A DNA stretch of 5,270 nucleotides from assembly GCA_025454565.1 (NCBI GenBank), contig JALOOE010000329.1:1-5270 (forward strand), read 5' to 3'. A program made the translations under genes and the position numbers. A model generated the notes under the pieces. That model ran no database searches and had not been told where the DNA came from. It worked only from the letters and a program-made list of their open reading frames with translations. Positions 1 through 5,270 of this stretch are shown piece after piece (position 1 is the stretch's first letter; every line of letters starts with the position of its first letter). Origin of the DNA: Anaerolineae bacterium. Lineage in GTDB: Bacteria > Chloroflexota > Anaerolineae > CG2-30-64-16.

Positions 1-1250
1 GGATGATCGCCGTCTTGCGAGGCCAGGAGGCGTTTGCCAAAAGCCATGCAGACCACGCCATCGTATGCTGCGAGAAGGCGCTTGCGCTTTTGCCTGAAGC
101 GTGGGGGTATGGCCGCGGCGGCGCGCTACTCTACTGGGCGATGAGCATGCGCGCCAGCGGCCGTGACGCCACCGCCCACCGCAAGCTGATCGACGAGTAT
201 GAGTCTCTGCCCTCGAAAACAGATGCCTATGCCGTACGGCTCCTCTATGCTGTGTGTTTCAACGCCCTTGAGACAGGCTACCTGGAGCAAGCAAGTCAGA
301 TGGCGCAAGTGATACTTGAGCAGGCGCCGCCGGATCGGTTGCTGATACGGCAGGGGTTTGCACACTACTTTCTCGGAGTAGTGCACTACTGCTGGAATGA
401 GTTGGACGCCGCCAGACTGCATTTTGAGTGGCTCGTCGAGAGACGCTACGCTGTTCATGCGCAAGCCGCGCGCAACGGTCTGATCGGTCTGGCGCTGGTG
501 CATCTGGCCGGGGCAGAGATCTCCGAAGCCTCAGAGCTGCTGGCGCTACTCACTCACCTTGACTTGGAGCGGCTGGGACAGGAAGGCGATGATGCGCGTT
601 CGCTGCGCGCGCAACTGGCGTATCGGCAGGGAGACACTGGATGCCTATATAGCGCCAGTGCCGGATCGGCTGTTGACCTGGCTGCAAGACCCGCACCTGA
701 CCAAGTCCCGAATCCTCCTGGCGCGAGGCACGGATGCGGATGTGCAGGCGGCGCTTGCCATCCTGGACGCGCTGCACGAGATCGCCCTGCGCACCTTCAG
801 CATCCGCTTCCAAATCGAGGTCCTGGCGCTGCGTGCCCTGGCGCTCGAGACACAGAAGAAGACCGGCGATGCGCTCGCCGTGTTGCAGCAGGCGGTGGCG
901 CTCGCGCGGCCCAGCGGCGTCATCCGGGCTTTCGTCGATCTGGGACTGCCCATGCAGAACATGCTACCTCGCCTGGCCAAGCAAGACTTTGCCGAGACCG
1001 TTCGCCGCATCCTGGCCGTGTTCCCTGAGCCTCGCAAGAAAACCGAGACCGGCTATACCCAATCCGGGATTCACGGATCCTGGCGCTACTGCGTGAACGT
1101 CTGAGCAACAAAGAGATCGCCCACAAGTTAGTCCTCTCCCCGATGACCGTGAAACGCCACCTGGTCAACCTCTATGGCAAGCTCGGCGTCAACAAGCGCT
1201 GGGACGCCGTGATCAAGGCCGAAGCCCTCGAAATCCTACCTCCGCACTGA
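1..1250 (+). pseudogene. LAL/MalT-type LuxR transcription regulator, 5'-truncated, two frame breaks
   Basis: This is the C-terminal part of a large LuxR-family regulator of the MalT/LAL kind, which normally has an ATPase domain, a TPR-like helical region and a C-terminal DNA-binding HTH. The window starts inside the helical region. Reading frame 3 carries it to about base 635, ending near LRAQLAYRQGD. Frame 1 then continues from about 640 (DAYIAPVPDRLLTWLQDPHL) to about 1045 (FPEPRKKTETG). Frame 3 resumes by about 1062 and runs through the HTH (RILALLRERLSNKEIAHKL, then SPMTVKRHLVNLYGKLGV) to TGA at 1248-1250. Repeated Ala/Leu-rich helices such as LDAARLHFEWLVERRY fit the TPR-like region. From memory of relatives, a few residues are missing at both junctions, which suggests small deletions rather than single-base errors, but sequencing errors cannot be excluded. 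As written, no continuous product reaches the HTH. The family call is firm; the pseudogene status is less so. Confidence 0.85.
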
Positions 1251-1324
1251 TCTGCCTCTTCCTGTTCGATTGCGCTACACCTCATTTACGCCCTTCGGTG
1301 GTATCACGCCCCATGCATTCGCGC

Positions 1325-1337
1325 TACACTGACAACA
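1325..1337 (+). promoter_or_regulatory. Possible -10 element giving a leaderless transcript of the small gene
   Basis: TACACT at 1325-1330 matches four of six positions of the TATAAT -10 consensus and lies six bases before the ATG at 1337. Transcription would start at or next to that ATG, giving a leaderless mRNA. This fits the absence of any Shine-Dalgarno sequence there. No good -35 is visible. The nine bases GCGCTACAC at 1321-1329 also occur at 1272-1280, so the site could instead be part of a repeated operator. Confidence 0.35.
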
Positions 1338-1597
1338 TGAATACTGTATTGCCTCCGAGCTATTCCGGGTTTGATAGCCCGGCGACGTACCGGATTGGCG
1401 TGGAGGGTCGCGTCCCGGCCAGATGGTGCGATCGCCTGGAAGGCATGACCATCACGGAACGCTCGCCGGAAGCCGGGTCACCTGTGACCACATTGTTGGG
1501 TGAGCTGGCTGATCAGGCCGCCCTGGCCGGGGTGCTCAACACGCTGTATGAGTTGCATCTACCGGTGTTGTCAGTGGACCGCCTGTCCATCGGATGA
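1337..1597 (+). CDS. Small conserved-type hypothetical protein (86 aa)
   Basis: An intact 86-residue soluble protein of unknown function. It has no signal peptide and no membrane segment. Its pattern is YRIGVEGRVPARWCDRLEGM (residues 18-37), then TIT, a variable charged stretch, LLGELADQAALAGVLNTLYE (53-72), and LPVLSVDRL near the end. I recognise this arrangement (a YRIxVxGxL..W..x.GxTIT strand pair, a LxGxxxDQAALxGxL helix, then a final LPLLSVxR strand) as a frequent short protein in Chloroflexota and some Actinobacteria. It suggests a compact alpha/beta fold of ACT-like size, which is inference only. ATG 1337 is preferred over the in-frame ATG at 1313 and GTG at 1298 because the -10-like TACACT sits just before 1337 and none of the three has a ribosome site. 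The stop overlaps an ATG (ATGA, 1594-1597), but nothing convincing follows it. Confidence 0.7.
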   Translation: MNTVLPPSYSGFDSPATYRIGVEGRVPARWCDRLEGMTITERSPEAGSPVTTLLGELADQAALAGVLNTLYELHLPVLSVDRLSIG

Positions 1598-2080
1598 CGC
1601 TTCGCGATTCGATCTATCTCGATCAGGGACTTACGCAGTCTATCCCGAATATGCGCCGGACAAGTCCGGCACTCCAGAGTCCTCGACTTGTCGAGATGTT
1701 GTTACCGTGGCAAGCCCGGCACTAGGGTGTCGGCGGCATTCAGGGCCTGGACTGGCTGTGGCTGGGCCCGGCGGTCATCCTGGACATCGCCAGCGTCGCC
1801 GGCGCCGGGGCTGCTAACCGCGATCGCATCCCCGCCGGCCATCCTGGCTCGTATCCACAAAGCTATACGAAGGAGGCGCGCCGGGCAAGAATCCTCAGAT
1901 CATCCAGGCGACCGAGCCTGGCTACCCGGATAGCACTATCACCACCAATCCAGTGGGCGATGTGCAACCAAGCGAGCAGAGAGAACTTACGATGACTGAG
2001 GAAGCACAGACCAAGAGCGGTGAACCGACTCTATGCTTTCCCGGAGATCTCTCCAAAATCTCCAAGCCGGTGATTCTAAG
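1598..2080 (+). other. About 480 bases without a convincing gene; repeat cluster and possible gene remnants
   Basis: No open frame here has the look of a complete protein. The left part (to about 1725) holds the palindrome cluster described separately and a 43-codon frame-1 ORF (1594-1725) that runs straight through it. After the TAG at 1723-1725, frame 1 stays open to 1995 and begins with a hydrophobic stretch (GLDWLWLGPAVILDIASVAG) that could be the remnant of a small membrane protein, but it has no ATG or GTG start. Frame 3 is open from 1818 directly into the desulfinase-like gene and reads NPQIIQATEPGYPDSTITTN around 1890-1949. I recognise neither stretch. A promoter for the downstream unit should lie in this region, but I see no clear -35/-10 pair. 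Confidence 0.45.
1655..1723. repeat. Cluster of three adjacent palindromes plus a decayed copy 50 bases downstream
   Basis: Three perfect inverted repeats follow one another, each with a two-base centre. The first is GCCGGAC-AA-GTCCGGC (1655-1670). The second is ACTC-CA-GAGT (1671-1680). After one base comes CTCGAC-TT-GTCGAG (1682-1695). The 13-mer CAAGTCCGGCACT (1661-1673) returns with one change as CAAGCCCGGCACT at 1711-1723, exactly 50 bases on, where the left palindrome arm is only partly kept. No T-run follows, so this is not an intrinsic terminator. It resembles an intergenic palindromic repeat (REP- or MITE-like) or a multi-site operator. I do not know its family. Confidence 0.6.
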
Positions 2081-2086
2081 AAAGGA
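2081..2086 (+). promoter_or_regulatory. Ribosome binding site that fixes the desulfinase-like start
   Basis: AAAGGA lies seven bases before ATG 2094. The two earlier in-frame starts, GTG 1953 and ATG 1992, have no comparable site: only a weak GAGAGAA precedes 1992. This decides the start at 2094. Confidence 0.7.
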
Positions 2087-2093
2087 ACAAGTC

Positions 2094-3257
2094 ATGCCTA
2101 CCGAAAGAGTGTCCACTAAGGTACCATTGAACTGGAAAGAGGTGTGGTTCACCAACTGCCCGATGGTATCCGCCAACAACGTTGACCAGGAGTTGGGGTG
2201 GTGCCGTGAGGAGTTCAAGAAGATCGGCGTCGAGTACGCCTACTTCCGCCACGCACCCGAGAACAACTGGTATCCGCACTATGTCCACAACCTCGACAAC
2301 CTGATCCGTTTCGGGGGTCTGTATCCCCCAATCCATGTTCACGCCGACCTCCGCCGCACCGTATTACTAGGCGCGACCTGGGTGTACGAGGGTGGTGGTT
2401 TGATTGTGCGCTCCCGGGATCCGATCTTCCGGGTGAAAGATCTGAAGGGCAAGAGGATCGGCATTTCGAAAAGCCTGAATACTATCAAGAACGACTGGTG
2501 GCGCATCCAGGAACACATGGGCATCGAAAACATTCTGATGCTGAACGACATGACGATGGATGACATCGAGCTTGTTGAGTTCCCCTACCCCGATGACTGG
2601 TATGACAAGCCCGAAATGCTGCAAGTGACCATGAACAACCCGTCGGAGCTGTGGATGCGACGCGACCACAAGCACGACTACGCCTTCCGCCCGCTGGAGA
2701 AGGCGCTGCTGGCGGGGACGGTCGACGCCATCTACACCCAGAGCAAGGTCTTCCAACACCTTCAGGAGGCAACGGGGCAGATTAAAATGATCTTTGATCT
2801 GTCCATGTACCCGGACTGGACGTTACAGGTCGCGAATACGCCCGCCGTCATCACGTGCACCGACGTGATGGCCACGGAGCACCCCGAACTCGTCATCGCC
2901 TACATGAAGGCCATGATCAAGGTCGGGCGCTGGGCTAACGAGAATAAGCACGCTGCAGGAGCGATCCTCAACCGGCAGACGTTCTATCTGGACGCCGAGG
3001 ATACCTATCAGGGCATCAAGGATGTCGACATGGTGCCGAGCCTGAGTGCGATGAACATGCAATGCATCAAGATCGGCAAGGACTTCATGTTCAGCCACGG
3101 CTACATTAAGAACGACTTCGATGTGGATGCGTGGGCGGCGCCGGAATTCCTGGAGCAGGCGGCGGTTGAGGTGCTTAAGGAAGAATGGCAGAGAAGGAGC
3201 TGGAGCAAGCTTCCCAGTGGAGGCGGGCTCGAGGTCGAAGGCACGCGGCTCGGATAG
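2094..3257 (+). CDS. DszB-like sulfinate desulfinase (NMT1/THI5-like fold)
   Basis: A 387-residue protein related to DszB, which hydrolyses 2-(2'-hydroxyphenyl)benzenesulfinate to 2-hydroxybiphenyl and sulfite. Compared with Rhodococcus DszB from memory, the catalytic set is kept. FTNCPMV (Cys22) matches YSNCPVP (Cys27). His62 lies ten residues before Arg72 of IRFGGLYPP, just as His60 lies ten before Arg70 of TRFGGEIPP. LKGKRIGIS (117-125) matches LAGRRIGVS, and VDAWAAPEFL (344-353) matches LDQWAAPEFL. The Cys-to-His gap is seven residues longer. Length is close to DszB (365 aa), with an extra polar tail of about 20 residues. Automatic annotation would probably say ABC transporter substrate-binding protein, since the fold is shared, but there is no signal peptide or lipobox and no permease or ATPase gene nearby, so a cytosolic enzyme is more likely. 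The first gene of a likely pair with the rhodanese, 96 bases downstream. Family firm; the substrate is unknown, as DszA and DszC are not in view. Confidence 0.82.
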   Translation: MPTERVSTKVPLNWKEVWFTNCPMVSANNVDQELGWCREEFKKIGVEYAYFRHAPENNWYPHYVHNLDNLIRFGGLYPPIHVHADLRRTVLLGATWVYEGGGLIVRSRDPIFRVKDLKGKRIGISKSLNTIKNDWWRIQEHMGIENILMLNDMTMDDIELVEFPYPDDWYDKPEMLQVTMNNPSELWMRRDHKHDYAFRPLEKALLAGTVDAIYTQSKVFQHLQEATGQIKMIFDLSMYPDWTLQVANTPAVITCTDVMATEHPELVIAYMKAMIKVGRWANENKHAAGAILNRQTFYLDAEDTYQGIKDVDMVPSLSAMNMQCIKIGKDFMFSHGYIKNDFDVDAWAAPEFLEQAAVEVLKEEWQRRSWSKLPSGGGLEVEGTRLG

Positions 3258-3290
3258 TCGGGAGATAGCTCGGCAACGCTGGTTATTCAC

Positions 3291-3328
3291 TTTGTGGTGT
3301 ATGGGCGGACCTGCTCATACACCACAAA
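3291..3328. repeat. Perfect 13-bp inverted repeat between desulfinase-like and rhodanese genes
   Basis: TTTGTGGTGTATG (3291-3303) is the exact reverse complement of CATACACCACAAA (3316-3328), around a 12-base centre. In RNA the stem could extend by three more pairs (G-U, G-C, C-G), leaving a six-base loop. No T-run follows; the next bases are ACTATTTCAG, so it is not a standard intrinsic terminator. It ends ten bases before the rhodanese ribosome site. It could be an mRNA processing or stability hairpin that sets different levels of the two proteins, or a dyad operator for an internal promoter. Confidence 0.8.
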
Positions 3329-3353
3329 ACTATTTCAGAGAGGACATAGGCCA

Positions 3354-3923
3354 ATGAACACGGTTGAGATCAAAACTCCTCGGTCAACCCACCAGGTGCT
3401 TGAGGAGAAACTGACCAGTTTGGGGCTGTATGTGACTGCCCGGGAAGCCTACGAAATGTGGAAGGCCGATCCTGAGCGCATCAAGGTGCTCGACGTTCGT
3501 ACTTTCGAGGAGTACGTGTTGATCGGCCACGCGGAGATGGCGGCGAACGTCCCACTCGCTTTCCCCACCTACAATTGGGATGCCAAAAAGGGGAATTACT
3601 CGGTCGTGGGCAATAAAGACTTCATTGCCCATGTGTCAGAGCGTTTCAAGCCGGATGACACGATCCTGGTGATGTGCCGATCGGGCGGCCGCAGCGCCAT
3701 GGCGGTGAACGCGCTTGCCAAGGCTGGCTTCACACAGGTGCACAACATCATTGATGGGTTTGAAGGGGATAAGGTGGAAGACCGCGAAAGCGTCTACCAC
3801 GGGATGAGAATGCGGAACGGGTGGAAGAATGCCGCGCCCTGGACATACCGTCTTGACCCCAAGTTGGTCTGGCTGCCATCGGACGCGGAGCTGGAAACAC
3901 TTCGCAAGACCCTGGACATTTAG
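3354..3923 (+). CDS. Rhodanese-like sulfurtransferase, single domain, cytosolic
   Basis: A 189-residue single-domain rhodanese. These enzymes carry a persulfide on an active-site cysteine and pass sulfane sulfur from donors such as thiosulfate to thiols, cyanide or carrier proteins. The signature parts are in order: VLDVRTFEEYVLIGHA (residues 45-60, the CDC25-homology-like motif with the conserved Asp-Val-Arg), the strand TILVM, then the six-residue active-site loop C108-RSGGR followed by SAMAVNALAKAGF, and NIIDGFEGD. The C-terminal segment (GWKNAAPWTYRLDPKLVW, 156-173) is an extension seen in some rhodaneses of sulfur-metabolising bacteria, as I recall. There is no signal peptide. ATG 3354 follows GAGAGGA (3338-3344) at nine bases. 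An upstream in-frame GTG at 3294 lies inside the inverted repeat and is unlikely. It follows the desulfinase-like gene and is closed by a strong terminator, which points to a shared role in sulfite or thiosulfate handling. The physiological donor and acceptor are unknown. Confidence 0.92.
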   Translation: MNTVEIKTPRSTHQVLEEKLTSLGLYVTAREAYEMWKADPERIKVLDVRTFEEYVLIGHAEMAANVPLAFPTYNWDAKKGNYSVVGNKDFIAHVSERFKPDDTILVMCRSGGRSAMAVNALAKAGFTQVHNIIDGFEGDKVEDRESVYHGMRMRNGWKNAAPWTYRLDPKLVWLPSDAELETLRKTLDI

Positions 3924-3960
3924 CTACTTGATCTCGATCCGGGATGAGCGACAGGTTCGA

Positions 3961-3999
3961 GCCGTGTAGGCCCAACGGGCCTACACGGCGTTGTTTTGT
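3961..3999 (+). terminator. Intrinsic (rho-independent) terminator after the rhodanese gene
   Basis: A perfect 13-bp GC-rich stem, GCCGTGTAGGCCC (3961-3973) with GGGCCTACACGGC (3977-3989), closes a three-base AAC loop. The T-rich tail GTTGTTTTGT follows at once. It lies 38 bases after the rhodanese stop and separates the desulfinase/rhodanese unit from the symporter gene. Confidence 0.93.
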
Positions 4000-4034
4000 A
4001 GAAGTTCGGAACTCGTACTGAAAACGAGCTTGAC

Positions 4035-4495
4035 ATGACACTCGATCAGTTCTTTTCTGCCATCGCTGCGTTGGCCGGCCTCACGTTCGTCGTCGCCAGC
4101 ATGTTGGGGACGGGGTTGAGCCTGACCGTGGCGCAGATCCCCCAGCCCCTGAAGAACGCGGCCTGGTCTTCGTGGCGCTGCTGGCGAACTTCATGCTCGT
4201 GCCGCTGCTCGCCTTCGCGATCACGCGGGTGCTCCCGCTCGACCAGTCGCTGCAGATCGGTCTGATCGTGCTGGCGACGACGGCAGGCGCGCCCTTCCTG
4301 GTCAAAGAGGTGGCGGCCGCGAAGGGGAATCTCTCCCTGGGCGTCGGGCTGATGTTTCTGCTGATGGTCGTGACGATCTTCTACGTGCCCATCGTCCTGC
4401 CGCTGATCTTGATCCCGACGACAAAGCGGTTGGGCGGACGGGGCGAGGCAGCCGCGCCGGACTTGCCGGCGGTACAGAAGCCGCAATCAAAGTAG
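4035..4495 (+). pseudogene. Half-length BASS (sodium/bile acid symporter family) gene with a frameshift
   Basis: Members of this family carry organic anions with sodium and normally have about 300 residues and nine or ten membrane helices. Here frame 3 gives MTLDQFFSAIAALAGLTFVV and ASMLGTGLSLTVAQIPQPLKN to about 4160. Frame 2 then continues LVFVALLANFMLVPLLAFAI, a third helix with TTAGAPFLVKEVAAAKGN, and a fourth with LSLGVGLMFLLMVVTIFYVP, ending in a polar tail and TAG at 4493-4495. GMGLSLT-like and AKGNLSL motifs match the N-terminal half of the family. A single lost base near 4158-4166 (GCGGCC where GCGGGCC would read on as NAGLV) restores one frame. Even joined, the product is only about 153 residues with four helices, so the second inverted half is absent. 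ATG 4035 has no Shine-Dalgarno sequence; a small hairpin (4012-4028) precedes it. Either a remnant with a large deletion, or a half-size transporter with one sequencing error. Confidence 0.72.
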
Positions 4496-4507
4496 GAACA
4501 CTCAGGC

Positions 4508-4536
4508 GTGACAATGCACCCCCGATGGGTTACAAT
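4508..4536 (+). promoter_or_regulatory. Near-consensus sigma70-type promoter for the exported protein gene
   Basis: GTGACA (4508-4513) matches five of six bases of the -35 consensus, and TACAAT (4531-4536) matches five of six of the -10. They are 17 bases apart, the optimal spacing. Transcription would begin near 4543, about 40 bases before the GTG start at 4585. It begins 12 bases after the symporter stop, so the downstream gene is a separate unit. Confidence 0.7.
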
Positions 4537-4584
4537 GCAGTCAGCCTGTCAACGGCGTTTCTTGAATCCATCCGGGGGACAACT

Positions 4585-5270
4585 GTGAAGCCGCGATCTC
4601 TTGCAGCCTTGTTTTTTGGTATAGGGGTTCTCCTGGTGGGCGTTATGCTCACCCAGGCGAGTCTCTCCGCCGCCCAGGACCAGCCGGCGCGCGTCCAGCG
4701 GATTACGGGACGCTTGCAGGCCGCTGAGACCCACGCTTACCTTCTGAACGGCCTCCGGGCCGGGGACCAACTCACTGTCTCGATGCGGGCGACTTCAGGC
4801 AATCTGGACCCGGCGCTCGGGATCGTTGACACCACCATGTCGCTGGAGGAAATCGGCACCCGCTACCAGGCGGATCTCCAGCGCCTCCTGGCCGCGAATG
4901 AGAGCGTGGCCCTGGCTCTGGACGAACTGAGGAACCGTTACTTCCTGGCCTTCGATGACGATGGTGGCGTTGGCTACGCGGCCGCCCTGGCGTACGTTGT
5001 CCCCGCACCGGGCGATTATGTATTGATCGCCAGCAGCTCGCTTTCAGCGCTCGGCCGCGCGACCTCCGGCGACTATGAGCTGCGTATCGGGCTCAACGCG
5101 GGCGAATCGACCGGGGCCGTGCCTACGGGCGCTCCCATCGCGGAACGGATTCCTTTCCCTTGGGGCGTCTCGGCGTCCGTGGAAGAAGCCTCAGGAACGC
5201 TGACGGCCGCTGCGCCCGTGGTCAGCCTGAAGCTCGTTGACATCGACGCCGGCGCAACCCTCACCGCTTA
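4585..5270 (+). CDS. Exported protein with PPC-like beta-sandwich domain, 3' end outside window
   Basis: The frame is open from GTG 4585 to the window edge (228 codons, no stop), after GGGGGA at 4574-4579. An N-terminal signal peptide is clear: K2 and R4, a hydrophobic core at residues 6-22 (LAALFFGIGVLLVGVML), then LSAA with likely cleavage after Ala30. Residues 40-170 follow the pre-peptidase C-terminal (PPC) style of beta-sandwich: ITGRLQAAETHAYLLNGLRA, GDQLTVSMRATSGNLDPAL, FDDDGGVGYAAALAYVVPAP, GDYVLIAS, then TSGDYELRIGL. A segment of about 35 residues (86-120), rich in Leu, Glu and Arg and probably helical, separates the LDP strand from the DDD loop; typical PPC domains have only a short turn there. 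From about residue 185 (ERIPFPWGVSAS) a second module seems to begin. Such domains usually flank secreted or surface enzymes and binding proteins. The catalytic or main domain, if any, is not in view. Confidence 0.8.
   Translation, partial: MKPRSLAALFFGIGVLLVGVMLTQASLSAAQDQPARVQRITGRLQAAETHAYLLNGLRAGDQLTVSMRATSGNLDPALGIVDTTMSLEEIGTRYQADLQRLLAANESVALALDELRNRYFLAFDDDGGVGYAAALAYVVPAPGDYVLIASSSLSALGRATSGDYELRIGLNAGESTGAVPTGAPIAERIPFPWGVSASVEEASGTLTAAAPVVSLKLVDIDAGATLTA

Noticed and set aside
1624..1639. CAGGGACTTACGCAGT, which resembles terminal sequences I recall from insertion-sequence or MITE ends
   Set aside because: No transposase, no matching opposite end and no target duplication are visible nearby, and the resemblance rests on memory alone.
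1655..1695. Palindrome cluster as an intrinsic terminator for the small gene
   Set aside because: None of the stems is followed by a T-run.
1594..1725. 43-codon ORF overlapping the small gene's stop by ATGA
   Set aside because: It runs straight through the palindrome cluster, has no recognisable protein pattern and no ribosome site of its own; the overlap is probably chance.
1953..2093. GTG 1953 or ATG 1992 as the desulfinase-like start
   Set aside because: Neither has a clear ribosome site, and start 2094 puts the catalytic Cys at residue 22, close to its position 27 in DszB.
2823..3290. 155-codon reverse-strand ORF opposite the desulfinase-like gene, and other reverse ORFs such as 4046-4486
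   Set aside because: They are antisense shadows of well-supported + strand genes in GC-rich DNA; their translations are Arg/His/Pro-rich and match no known pattern.
3294..3353. GTG 3294 as the rhodanese start, adding 20 residues
   Set aside because: It lies inside the perfect inverted repeat, has no ribosome site, and ATG 3354 has a good one.
4030..4035. TTGACA, a perfect -35 consensus overlapping the symporter ATG
   Set aside because: No -10-like sequence lies about 17 bases downstream (the bases there are pyrimidine-rich), and it would point into the gene.
1..5270. CRISPR array, tRNA or rRNA genes
   Set aside because: I saw no regular repeat-spacer pattern, tRNA-like arms or rRNA segments in the window.

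Overview
The window is GC-rich bacterial DNA, and every gene I can support lies on the + strand. The best guess for the host is Chloroflexota (Anaerolineae-like). Three things suggest this: a MalT/LAL-type LuxR regulator ending in GKLGVNKRWDAVIKAEAL, a small uncharacterised protein of a type I associate with that phylum, and an exported PPC-like beta-sandwich protein. This is inference from remembered sequence styles, not a search.

Layout. (1) 1-1250: 3' part of a LAL/MalT-type LuxR transcription regulator, cut by the window start and broken by two reading-frame shifts. (2) 1251-1336: short spacer with a possible promoter whose -10 lies directly before the next start codon. (3) 1337-1597: intact small protein (86 aa) of unknown function. 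(4) 1598-2093: about 500 bases with no convincing gene. It holds a cluster of palindromes (1655-1695) with a decayed repeat 50 bases further on, and an open stretch leading in frame into the next gene. (5) 2094-3257: an intact homologue of DszB, the 2'-hydroxybiphenyl-2-sulfinate desulfinase of the NMT1/THI5-like fold, with the catalytic Cys-His-Arg set conserved. (6) 3291-3328: a perfect 13-bp inverted repeat between two genes. (7) 3354-3923: an intact cytosolic rhodanese-type sulfurtransferase with the CRSGGRS active-site loop. (8) 3961-3999: a strong intrinsic terminator. (9) 4035-4495: a half-length sodium/bile-acid-symporter (BASS) gene with one frameshift. (10) 4508-4536: a near-consensus sigma70-type promoter. 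(11) 4585 to the window end: 5' part of an exported protein with a PPC-like beta-sandwich domain.

How it fits together. The most informative part is 2094-3999, which reads as a two-gene unit closed by a terminator: a desulfinase-like C-S lyase followed by a rhodanese. DszB-type enzymes release sulfite from an organic sulfinate, and rhodaneses move sulfane sulfur between thiosulfate, thiols and acceptors. The pair is therefore a plausible small module for using organosulfur compounds or handling sulfite. The usual partners DszA and DszC and any ABC transporter genes are absent here, so the true substrate is unknown and probably differs from that of the desulfurisation pathway. The neighbouring BASS remnant belongs to a family that moves organic anions, but it lies beyond the terminator and looks broken. 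Intact genes alternate with decayed ones, which suggests either an accessory region losing genes or an assembly with some indel errors.
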